A stretch of 29,608 nt of DNA from Gnetum montanum (taxonomy: Eukaryota; Streptophyta; Gnetopsida; Gnetales; Gnetaceae): the NCBI GenBank assembly GCA_015680685.1, contig MNCI01024239.1, positions 170,582 through 200,189 of the forward strand, read 5' to 3'. The position numbers and the translations under genes were made by a program. This document shows positions 9,416-18,941 of the stretch, piece by piece (within the stretch, counting starts at the first letter, position 1; every line of letters starts with the position of its first letter). The notes under the pieces are model-generated. The model saw only the letters and a program-made list of their open reading frames with translations. It searched no databases and had not been told where the DNA came from.

Positions 9416-10600
9416 ATGCATGTGGGTTGGGCTGATTTCCTCCCTATGTTGGTGGGGGACCCTGATTTGCCCGATGATGTCTTTTTGGCCAATTGGCATC
9501 TAGAGGCTACTACCTTCCATGGTGTGAGGATTGACCTCATTGAGGAGGCTATAGTGCAGGTTCTTGGGGTGCATGTTGGTAGGGAGGTGGTGTTACCCAT
9601 GGGAAGAGGTTTCCAGGATGTGGAGGCCTTTTTCCTTGGGCCCATGTCATGGACTGCAAGTAGGTGCCCAAGTTTGCACTATCACAATTTTAGCAAGATG
9701 TCGTGGAGTTGATTGAGTGATTTTTTGTGCAATCCAAGAATGTGTGGAAGTTGTAGGGGGTGCACTTCTTGTTTTTGAAGTGCTTGCGTATGGGACGGTC
9801 AGTCAACATCCCTAAGTTTTTCGTAGCTTCCCTACAATGGAAGAGCCTAGGGAGGCATTTAGGACTCATTCTTTGTGGGGGGCTGCTCAGCCAATGCCAG
9901 CATTATGAGCACCCACTGGGCCCCACAACATGGCTTATGTTCGTAAACGACACATGGAGGATGTGGTGGATGGTCTAAATATCTCTAGTTCTGAATTCCC
10001 AGGGTGAAGCCATGGCAGGTTGGGCCTCTGGGGGCAATGCCAACTTCTAGGCAGGCTATCTTGCCCGATAGAGGGGACCAAGAACACCAACAACAAATTG
10101 CTGAGAGAACTATGGAGGAGGTTGTCATGCAGGTGCGCTCTGATGAGCGGCAGGACCAAGAGTATCAACAACGGATTGTTGAGAGAGCTATGGAAGAGGT
10201 TGCCTTGTGGACACACACTAAGGAGTGGGGGATCTAGGAAGCTAAGTGGTAGGCACGGGAGGGGGCCTTCTAGAGGCAACTACTGTAGGTGGAGATGCAT
10301 CATTAGGAAATGGTTAAGGACCTCCTACAGCAGAAGGAAATGGAGGATGCAGTGGCCAAACTTGCTTTTGAGAATGAGCTTCGTATGTAGCTAAAAGCTA
10401 AATTCAGCAAGATGAGCTTGATAGACAGGCATAGGAGTAGGATGAAGAGATGTAGTGGGAGAACAAGCACTTTGAGGACGTACAGCTACAACAACAATAG
10501 GACCGCACGCATGAGCATAATGCTACAACTTGGCTGTGTGAGGGGAAATGCCTCAATGCTATGATGACCATTAATCAGTACTCTTCTTGGCAGGGTCTCA
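9416..10600 (+). pseudogene. Unrecognised element-like protein relic with Gln-rich coiled coil
   Basis: An open stretch at 9416-9712 contains a globular part (FHGVRIDL, VVLPMGRGFQDVEAFFLG) that loosely resembles the N-terminal domain of uncharacterised plant transposon-associated proteins. A frameshift near 9694 leads to QDVVELIE, FFVQSKNVWKL and LFLKCLRMGRSVNIPKFFVA. From ~10060 a charged coiled coil has two similar segments (DQEHQQQIAERTMEEV and DQEYQQRIVERAMEEV, 23 residues apart), continuing to ~10600 as DLLQQKEMEDAVAKLAFENEL and QDELDRQA. In the coil I count ten in-frame stops, all TAG, at places where Gln is expected. I cannot name a family; a gag-like or transposon-accessory protein is possible. 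Confidence 0.45.
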
Positions 10601-10699
10601 AGTAGTTTACTGGCAGACTTCTGCTAAGTTGCACCCCGATGGCAAAGGCGATGTTGTGACATGAGTGCGAAAGGTGGAGGCATTCAAAAATTTTCAGCA

Positions 10700-11110
10700 A
10701 GTAGTGGCATTCGTTGATACCGAGGAGTATAGGGAAATGCTTGATGTTATTCACTCATAGCTGCAGCCCACATGCAAGTGTGCTCAGCTGCTGTGGCATA
10801 TCTAAGGGGCATGATCCCTCTGGGTCTTTTTGGTTGGGAATGTTATGTGTGTTGTTGCCTGTTTTTGATTGGGATGGTTTGGCCTGGGTTCCATCTCAGT
10901 TGGGGGTTTTTGGTGGCGATGGGGGCCGTGGGGAAGGCCCCTAGGACTTTGTTTGGATTTTCTGCATGTTGCATGGTTGGGCGTATTGGGGTTAAGGGTA
11001 TCTTGCTGCAAGTTTTGGGCGTTGGTCATTGAATTTGGGGGGTGGTTTCTCCCCCATGCTCTGTGGTTCACTTGTATAGTTCTCACGGCTTTTTTTTTCT
11101 TAATTCAGAT
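10700..11110 (+). other. GC-rich tail downstream of the unidentified relic
   Basis: This is the most GC-rich part of the left half, with G-tracts at 10901-10935 and 11037-11042. Open frames on both strands come from composition, not from a conserved protein. It ends in a T-run (11090-11098) and may be the untranslated 3' end of the preceding relic. Confidence 0.3.
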
Positions 11111-12490
11111 GACTAATTATGTTTGATTGTGCATAATTTAAGCTTTCTAAGGTGACTTGATGGAGTTAATTAGCTTGTTGCTAAGCTAGGCAACTATGAA
11201 TATGATTTTCAAGTTTAGTTGTTTTGACATTTGTATTGTACCTTGGTGCATAGTGTATTTTGAAAGATTTTTTATTATATTGGCATTATCTTCCTGTGAA
11301 ATGCTTGGGCTGCTGTTTGCATGATATAATTTTGGAGTATACTTTATTTTATGTAAATTAATTGTTGTCCATGCTTGTCTAAATGCAAGTTGAATTTTTA
11401 ATGATTGATTAATTGTTTTTTAAAAAATTCAGCCATGCATTTCAAACAGGCTACTTTTGGATTCATTAATGATTTTCTTCTTGGCCTCAAGACTATGGTG
11501 TGCAAACCTTTAATAACTGAATTTATTATTGTTGCCCCTTCTCTGCCAGCAATGTATGTAGCGCAATGGGATACCTAAAAGAATGCCCATAGAATAGCTG
11601 CTCCTTCACTCTTTGATTTGACAATTGTACCTTGTGGTTTTCTTTTTGATGTTTAATAAAACTGAAATTAAAAAGTATATGATTTTTGTCCTTGAAACCT
11701 ATGACACAGAATTCAGTTTCAGAGGGTTTTATTTCATAAATTATTTGCATGTTAGCATATCAATTGAATCTTTAACCTACCGGAGCTAAGTTCTCCATCA
11801 TATTTATGCTTCGTATTTAAAAATAAATAATTATTTTTTGGACCTTGTAACTGGTGATTTGTGATCCTTATTTCCATTTTTTTCAACGCTATTGAATAGG
11901 AGGCTTACTAGTACCGCTGCTATTCAAGTAGTTAGTGTGTTTATATCGTGTTAACTCGGCTTGGTCGGCAGGGCCCGCCTACTAGCTTTCAAACGGGCAC
12001 GGATGGCTATGGATCTTATATAGCAAGAACAATTCTGCAATGGAAAATTACTAAATACAGTCACGGTGTATCAGTAGACTTTATATTCATAGAAAGTGTA
12101 TGTAGAGGACATTTTTCTCTTTTGTCAGATCTTATTAATAGGCTGCAACAAGAATTGTTTTGTTTGCTGATCACAATGCCTCAACCATCTTAATACATGT
12201 AAATCATATGTCATAACATACCATGAACGCATATATAGGCATTTTACAAAGCCAACCCTATGGAGTTGGATAAGTTCAAGATGACAACTCTGTTTGTAAA
12301 CTATTGCAATGCAAAAGCTTCATAGAGTTTTCTGATAAAAAAAACTATTGATATGCAGCACCAGTACTGCCAAATTGATGCCGAGTTCCTCAAGCCAAAA
12401 GATAACTAATAGACAAGTGCAATTGCAAGTTGATTTCACACATTAACTGTTTCCTTCATTGATGTGGCATATACTAAATTGTTATCAGTC
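11111..12490. other. No gene recognised; possible intron or intergenic DNA
   Basis: AT-rich with T-runs. I searched by eye for earlier exons of the transporter that follows and found none convincing. The open frame at 11948-12193 matches nothing I know. Confidence 0.3.
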
Positions 12491-12493
12491 AGT

Positions 12494-12640
12494 GAAGCAT
12501 AGCTCACTTGGTTAGAGAATGTAGGTTTTGGTTTGTAAATCACAAGTTTGATCCCAATAGGGTATGTTGAGACGTGCTAACCCTGTAAAAATATAAGTTC
12601 AGCCTATGGGATCAGGTATTTTCATTTTAAAAATATATCT
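12494..12640 (+). mobile_element. tRNA-derived SINE-like sequence
   Basis: It carries an RNA polymerase III A-box-like TAGCTCACTTGGTTAGAG (12500-12517) and, at the spacing usual for tRNA heads, a B-box-like CACAAGTTTGATCCC ending at 12555 (consensus GGTTCGAATCC). The flanks do not form a proper acceptor stem, and the sequence runs on into an unrelated body, so a SINE fits better than a tRNA gene. Tail and target duplications are not clear. It sits about 80 bases upstream of the first recognised transporter exon. Confidence 0.6.
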
Positions 12641-12715
12641 GGGCAGGCTCTTCTTATTTTAGTTTATCTGCTTTGCTTTGCAAGTGAATTTACTTTCTGC
12701 TAATAATTGTTTCAG

Positions 12716-12787
12716 CAAGTTGAAGTACCAGCGTTTTTCTCCTTCATTGGGAACATGGTAGTTGGTCTCTTTGCTTTCTTTGCAGAG
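12716..12787 (+). CDS. EamA/DMT-type transporter, third-from-last exon (partial gene)
   Basis: The exon of 24 codons is preceded by TTGTTTCAG and followed by GTAACC, and starts and ends in phase 0. It encodes QVEVPAFFSFIGNMV, then VGLFAFFAE, mostly a hydrophobic membrane helix. With the next two exons it forms the C-terminal ~91 residues of an EamA-family (drug/metabolite transporter superfamily) protein. These have ten membrane helices in two EamA repeats and move small metabolites across membranes. The substrate cannot be told from this. The N-terminal exons are not in the window as far as I can see, so the gene is either truncated or continues beyond a long intron. Confidence 0.75.
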
Positions 12788-12895
12788 GTAACCATTTCTT
12801 ACATTTTTTGCGAACCTTTCTAATGATGTTTAAGCTTAATTATTTGTCCATTGAGAAAAGAGAGTTTTTAATATTATCATTTTGCATGTTGGCAG

Positions 12896-12961
12896 GTTCT
12901 ACTTGCTCGGGGGCTACAATTGGAGACCACCTCAAAAGTTGTGAGCCTCTTATTTTTCCAG
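12896..12961 (+). CDS. EamA/DMT-type transporter, penultimate exon
   Basis: The exon of 22 codons is preceded by GTTGGCAG and followed by GTTGTTCC, phase 0 at both ends. It encodes VLLARGLQLETTSKVVSLLF, then FQ. The pattern small-R-(G/A)-LQLE...(S/A)KV...L...Q is the conserved core of the second EamA repeat, where bacterial relatives read ARALQL.PA.KVALL.YLQ. The alternative donor after TSKV (GTGAGC) would drop seven residues that the family has, so I chose the later donor. Confidence 0.8.
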
Positions 12962-13193
12962 GTTGTTCCGCCTACCCTAATTCTTTGCATAGAAATTTGT
13001 GTTTGCATATGTCACTCCTGGAATTATTGTTCTCTTCTCCAAATTATGAGTGAGATCCCTATGACATCAAATAGATGTTCGCTGTAACATTAATTTGGTT
13101 TTTCCTTTTCAATACAAAAGATCTTTCCCCAAGTAATTTATTAGTTATTTGCACCATATACTTCTTACATATGAACCAATGTAATAAATGCAG

Positions 13194-13331
13194 GGTCTTG
13201 TATCTTATGTTCTTGGAGCCGTGTTTCTGGGGGAAGCTACGTCTATCGTTGGATTTGTTGGAGCTTCAATCATAGGAATTTCAACGATAGTCATAGTATA
13301 TTTTAAGAAAGATGAACCCCTAGAATTATGA
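13194..13331 (+). CDS. EamA/DMT-type transporter, last exon with stop
   Basis: The exon is preceded by AAATGCAG, phase 0, with 45 codons and a TGA at 13329-13331. It encodes GLVSYVLGAVFLGEATSIVG, then two hydrophobic helices (FVGASIIGIS, TIVIVYF) and a short charged tail KKDEPLEL. SYVLG.VFLGE is the signature of the last helix pair of EamA proteins (Y.LG...F.GE......GA.LI..G). There are no stops or frameshifts in any of the three exons, in contrast to the surrounding relics, so this may be a functional gene end. Confidence 0.85.
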   Translation, partial: GLVSYVLGAVFLGEATSIVGFVGASIIGISTIVIVYFKKDEPLEL

Positions 13332-13759
13332 TAACCTTCTTTTATCATAAAACTGATTTTGGTATTGCTCCAAGATCTTACTGTAATGTTTTTGTGGTTT
13401 TGCATTTGCTTCTTTCAGTGGGTATACGAGGATGATCCCTAAATATGTTTTATCGTCGTTGTTAGTGGTCTGTTCTCTAAACTAAGTTTATATTTGGTCT
13501 GGACTACTATTAAGGAATTATTGATATATTTTAACAAAAAATTGAATTGTTAGTTACATTCCTGTGAAGACCTTTTTTGTTCTACCTGTCATATTTCAGT
13601 TTCAGCCATTTCTTTTGCATGATTGTATGCATAACTCCAGAGGCACATTTCTCACCAAGCTCATCAGTTCAATTTGTTATCTTCCCTTAGATTTTTATTA
13701 TCCCATTGACTGTTTGGTTGTCAAACACTGCAATCTCTCTATACAGAGGCAGGTCTCTA

Positions 13760-13765
13760 AATAAA
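13760..13765 (+). promoter_or_regulatory. Candidate polyadenylation signal for the transporter gene
   Basis: AATAAA occurs 429 bases after the stop codon, within a T-rich stretch typical of plant 3' untranslated regions. Plant signals are loose, so this is only a candidate. Confidence 0.35.
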
Positions 13766-13769
13766 AGTG

Positions 13770-14288
13770 AATTATTTTTGTAATAGAAGATGTAATCATA
13801 TTATTCTTTACATCTATTCGTTCGACAACAATTATGTTTGGTCCTAAGAAACAAGGTACAACATCTATATTTAATTTTAGACCTATGAGGTTGTATTAAT
13901 GTTATCCAATGGAAATGAAAAGGTGGTTCCAAAGTCATTTATAGTGAGTAATGGATAAGGGTGAGTAATGGATAAGGGAAATTGGCGAAAGGGGGACAAA
14001 TTATATATTGTTATTTAATTAGATGAATCATTTTTATATTTTATCAAATTTGGATGACCTATCAAGAAATGGGTAATTTGGAAACATTTTTAAATCAAAC
14101 TCATTTAGAATCTTGACTAAATATTTCAAATAGTAAACCCAATGCTTTGAATGTGATGGGTCATGAGGATGAGTTGTGCTTGATGCACTATTATTGTTTG
14201 ACCTATGTTATATGGAACTTGTGTTAGCTATATATTACAGTGTTCATATTATCAAGTACACCTAAAACATATAGCCAACATAATACTT
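13770..14288. other. No gene recognised
   Basis: AT-rich. It contains a direct tandem duplication of GTGAGTAATGGATAAGG at about 13944 and 13961. Nothing else is supported. Confidence 0.4.
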
Positions 14289-14385
14289 TAGAGGTCCAAA
14301 ATTAAGGTTCCAAGGCCTTCCCAAATTAAGGAAAGTATGTTTTGGAGCATCTAGAGGTCCAAAATTAAGGTTCCGAGGCCTTCCC
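14289..14385. repeat. Pair of 34-bp direct repeats at the satellite edge
   Basis: A block starting TAGAGGTCCAAAATTAAGG occurs at 14289 and again at 14352, 63 bases apart and nearly identical over 34 bases. It marks the left edge of the ~190-bp array. Confidence 0.7.
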
Positions 14386-14459
14386 AAGGTAGCATAGGGC
14401 CAAATCTACCAAAATTGGGCACTCCGAAGATCAATAAAGGCTAAAAAGTAGGTTCTAAA

Positions 14460-16960
14460 GCTTAACCCCCCTACTTCCAAGTTGGGGATGGGGTGCCTAG
14501 TGTGGAAGATTGGGAGAACAACATTTTAACCATTTTGAATTACTTTCCTAAGGTTTGAGGGCTCTAGTGGGTGCTAATAGGGTTCTAAGATGCATGCAAG
14601 GTTATTTGATGTTATTCTAAGGTCTTTATGAGCCCCAAATGAGTTCCCCCCTTAGTCTCCATGCTAGCCAACATGGAAGAGAGATCCCTTAGTATGGAAG
14701 AATCATAAATCTCAAATTGGACTAATTTTGACTCAATCAACCATGCATGTATGCTCCTAGATTTGCCAAGGTCAAGAGGTAGGATCTAAGGTCAAAATTA
14801 GGCAATTTGGAGGCTTGGTAGGTGGTTTTTAGGCTTCCTTCCTTTCATCCATGCTAGTCAACATGGAAGAGGTGGCTCTGAGCATGGAGTCACTAAGGTA
14901 ATCTAGTGTTTGCTAATTTTTTATTATTTTTGGCCATGCATGTAGGTCTTTGAGGTTGCTAGTGTCAATTGTTGATGCACAATGTCAAAATTTGGTCATT
15001 TTAGGGGTTGTTAGATGGTTTTTGATGTTTCCCCTTTCTTCCATGTTGAGGTTCTCATGCATAGCATGGAAAATTAGGAGGAAAGGGCTTTTGGCTGTTC
15101 ATGATCAGTTCTTACAAATTGAGGATTCTAGGATGCACAAACAGGGTCCTATGACACACACAAGGATTTTTGGAGTCCATTTAGGGTATCTAAGGGATAT
15201 TTTGGAGTCTTCCCAAAGTTCCCCTTCCATGCTAAAAAACATGGAAGAGGTGGCTCCTATCATGGAGGGATTAGGGAACTCTACATTTTGCTAATTTTTT
15301 CCAATTTTTTTGATGCATGTGTGTCCATAAGGTTGTCAATGTTGACTATTGATGCCTAGGATCAAAATCTAGACATTTTGATGCCTATGAAAGGGTTTTT
15401 AGGCTTTCCTCCTTCCATCCATGTTGGAGCTAGAATGCTCAATGTGGATGGAATTCTCCTCAGTGTGGAGGATCCAGAGAAGGGTGAGTCTTTTGTTTTT
15501 GTTTTTGTTTTTTTTTTTTTTGTTTCAGGTAACTTTCGAAAATTTGGTGGCTTATGGAAGGGTTGGGTTACTTCTAGAAGTCAAACTACATGAAAACTTC
15601 AATAGTTTTGGCTCTTCCCCTTCCATCCACACTAAGTTTGGAATGGTCAACATGGATGACATCCTTCCTAGCATGGAAGAACCTTGGGGGTTGATTTTCA
15701 CTATTTTTTTGTAGTCTAATGGCTTCTAGAGAGGTTGTCAAGGTTCCAATGTAGGTACAAGGTAATTTAAGGTTGTTTTCTTACATTTGGGACGTCTCAC
15801 TAACCTTCCTAGTTACTCCCACATTATTTCTATGTTGGAAAGCATAGAAGAGGTCTACCTCATTATGGAAGAACCAACAAAGTTAGATCTAGTCTAGTTA
15901 GATAGCCAATTGACCATGCATATTAGCTTATGGGATTGCTGGTGTTGACAATCAATACTGGGTGTTAAGATCTAGTAGTTTGGAGGCTTCTAGGTGCCTC
16001 ATTTAATCTCCCCCTTCTTCCACATTGGGCATGATGAACCCAACATGGATGAAAGGGGGATGGTAGTTTTGTGTCATTTTAACTACTTCTGAGTCTTTGG
16101 AAGTTCTAGAGGATTCCTGTAGGGTCTAGGGATCACTAGGGTAGATTATTTGGCTGTTTTGGGTCATAACTTAGGTTTTCTTGCATACCCCCTAGGTTTC
16201 CATGTTGGCTCAACACTAGGCAGCATGGATGAAAGATTCAGCAATGTGGAATAGCCTATGGGAGGAAAATCAATTTGTTCTAAGTTTAATCTAGGCTACC
16301 GAAGACTATGAGGGAGTACTAGGCTTTGAGAAATGGCTACTAGGTAGTCAATTTGGGTAATTTTTGGCTTCCCCCATCCAGCCAGATTGGAGCTAGGATG
16401 CTTAACATGGATGAGTTTTTTCCTAGCATGAAGTGACCAAATCCCAAGGTTTTGACCACTCTTTCTTGGGTTTGATGAGGTTCCAGGGCTATTGAGGGTG
16501 TTTGGAGGGGTTTTAGTTCATGTGGGCTCACTATAGGGGTTAAACTTGGACTAGATGGGTTTTGAAAGGTAAAAATGGATGTTACCCCCTTCTTGCATGC
16601 TAGGCAATATTGCCTCAATGTGGAAACCTAAGTTGTCTAGTTTTGTCAATGTCTAGTCCCCTTTTGGAGCTCGAGGTTGAAAAAGGTTGGTTATAGCTGC
16701 TAAAGATGGTAAAAAGGTTATGATTTAATGGTTTTGGGAGGTGGGAGGCATGTATCCATGCTAGGCATGGTATCCCTAGTGTGGATGCATAGGAGTTAAG
16801 GTTTAAATATTTTTCTAAGTATCAAAAGTGATCAAAACTCGGTGTTAATTTAGTTTTTAGGCCAAGAGTAAGGGTGTATAGTGGCCCAACACCAAAAATT
16901 TGAAAATTTGAAAAGTGAAGTTATTTTCCAACCATCCCAACATAGAAGAGACTTTGCCCC
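14460..16960. repeat. ~190-bp satellite-like tandem array with hairpin core
   Basis: A recurring block of the form TTCC(A)TG...CATGGA(A), followed by a second CATGGA or TGTGGA about 20-30 bases on, appears near 14474, 14658, 14848, 15040, 15226, 15418, 15623, 15830, 16020, 16200, 16375, 16592 and 16756, giving spacings of 164-217 and mostly about 190 bases. Between cores the units share words such as CCATGCATGT, GTTGATGC, TTTTTAGGCTTCC and AATTTGG. Units are strongly diverged. The best hairpins are at 14658-14677, 14848-14867 and 15225-15246. No protein is supported; open frames crossing it are chance. Confidence 0.75.
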
Positions 16961-17420
16961 TTTACACTTTAGTGCACTTGGAGTTATGGTGCACAGAATT
17001 GGCACCTAGGGTTTAGAGGTGTGCATTTAGGTCTAGACAGTATTTTTAATGTCAAATTTTTGCAGATTTTGATCACAATTTTCATTTGCATAGACAATGC
17101 ATTGGGAGAGAGCTCAAACAAAGATTTCTTATTGTAGAAACCATCAATATTTAGCATGGAAACATCTAGTCTTCCTTGTAGCCAACGTTGAGCCTCTATT
17201 CTTCTTAGATTCCAACCATTCTTAGTGTTGATCTAGCTATGGCACCCAAGCAATGTGGAGGAAAGAGCTGAAATTCAGGAATCCAAAAAGTATATGAGAA
17301 TGTAAGGGATTTTCTAGGAATTAATATATCTATCTCAATCCAGGATTTATTTGTAGCTACTTCAAGGTAGGTAGTTCTAACCATTTTTACTCTGGTTTCT
17401 AGCCATTTTTCTTGTTTTTC
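16961..17420. other. No feature recognised between two repeat arrays
   Basis: AT-rich with no open frame of note. The CCAACATAGAAGAGAC near 16930 may be the last trace of the ~190-bp array. Confidence 0.3.
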
Positions 17421-18540
17421 TTGCCATGTGTGGGGTCATTTTCTTTAGATCTATGTTGATAGAGGAGGTAAAATGAAATTATGACAAACTAATACCTCTT
17501 ATTTTGGCCATTTCTACATAGATCTATGGTTTTTTTTGTTGTTTTGGCCTTGGTAGATTTGGTTTTTAAAATTAGGCTTGTTGTTTTCATGCTTTTTCCA
17601 TAAATTTGGGGATAGGGCCATTTTTCTTAGATCTAGGCTTTAATTTTTGTCAAAATATAATTATAATGAAATCATACCCCCTTATTTTGGTGTGTTTTCA
17701 AATGGGTATTGATTTTTTTTTTCTATTTTTTATGGCTATGTTAAGTTGGATTTTATGAATTTTTAGCTTTTTGGTGATTTTTTCATGAAAAAAGCAAGGA
17801 ATTTTGTGTATTTCCTAAGAAAAAGGCTTCATAGTTTTAAACTTTGATGTTATGGGTTTGTAGCCCTCTGTTTAATATTTCTAATGGCTATTGTTTCATT
17901 CAATTTTGGTTTAAAACAATTAAGTTATGGCTGTTGTTGTAAGGTCATGCTATTAGGGTTTTTATGCTATTTTTCAAATTTCCATGTAAATTCACAAATG
18001 TTTTCTGAGACAATAGTAGGGGTTTTCAGTAGCTTTTGGTTATCAATGGTTGGGTCTTGGTTTCTGCTTTCTAATGGAGGTGGAATCACTTTGTTTGGAT
18101 TTGAAATGAATTTTTTATTAGACTTGTGTCAAAAAGGGGTTTGTGGCATTTTTAGATTTTCATCCAAATTGATGAATTTCTTTAGGACAAAAGGTAAGGA
18201 TTTTGAGTTTTATTTAAGTGTGGGTGTGTAGGGCTAGACTTAAGATTTTAAATGGTGATGGAATCACTCTATTTGGAGCTCAAATGATTTTTTGGTTAAT
18301 TTTCTCCCAACCTTGCGTAAAAGGGGGTTAATGGTGATGGCTACTTTTTTTGCTAGATTTGGCTATACTTGATGTAAATGTGGTTATGTTTTCTTTGATT
18401 GTAATGGCTATGCTAAAAGGTTCATAATTTTAGGATTCCTTTCATGATGGAATCACTAAAATCAAAGCTTGGATGGGTTTTCAATGAATTTTTTAAGTAA
18501 ATTGTGTTAATAATGCTAAATTTCAGGTGTAGCACTTTAC
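17420..18540. repeat. Second degenerate T-rich array, ~180-bp spacing
   Basis: Two word sets recur. TTTAGATCT/CTTAGATCT followed by GAAAT-(C/A)-AT-type text and CTTATTTTGG recurs about 185 bases apart (near 17443 and 17627). (G/A)TGGAATCACT followed by TTTGGA..TCAAATGA-like text occurs near 18078, 18257 and 18448 (about 180-190 apart). Shared words with the ~190-bp array are few, so it looks like a different monomer. The 115-codon frame at 17884-18231 is T-rich translation of the repeat and I do not call it a gene. Confidence 0.5.
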
Positions 18541-18941
18541 CCCTTTGGATATGGATGTGATTGACATGTGTAGAGATTTCTCTTATCAACTTCCATGCCT
18601 TTGGTAATGTCCTAAAATGTTTTTAATTTTCTAAATTTTGTTTTAAAGGCTATAAGTAATTAATTTTTAAATTATTTTTTGTAATGTTTATGTTAATGGT
18701 TATTTTCTAGATTTTAAATTTGGCTATGTCACTTAACATGTTATCTAGGGATAATGTTTTGGCTATGATGCATGAGGCTATAAAAGGTTGTAATTATGTT
18801 GCCATGAATTTCTTAAGAAAATTTGAATAAAAACCTTAGAGCTTTTTATGGGGGCTAATTTCACCCCCCAACTAGGATGTTCTTTACAAACTTGTTATGA
18901 AATTTCAATCGATCATAATGTTTTTTGCTTTTCGATGCAAG

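Noticed and set aside
10802-11086. Pro/His-rich - strand frame opposite + strand frames
   Set aside because: Overlapping long frames on both strands in a GC-rich patch are expected from composition. No conserved motif.
12500-12572. Possible functional tRNA gene
   Set aside because: A- and B-box-like text is present, but I cannot pair an acceptor stem or anticodon arm and the B box deviates from consensus. A SINE head fits better.
12941-12946. Alternative splice donor GTGAGC after TSKV in the transporter
   Set aside because: Using it would delete seven residues that EamA proteins have between the KV and YVLG blocks. The donor at 12962 restores the family spacing and keeps phase 0.
14950-15294. 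114-codon open frame
   Set aside because: It crosses two units of the ~190-bp array, and neighbouring units do not keep the frame.
17884-18231. 115-codon open frame
   Set aside because: It lies in a T-rich repeat and is Phe/Leu/Gly/Ser-rich. It has no family resemblance, and the same text recurs out of frame nearby.
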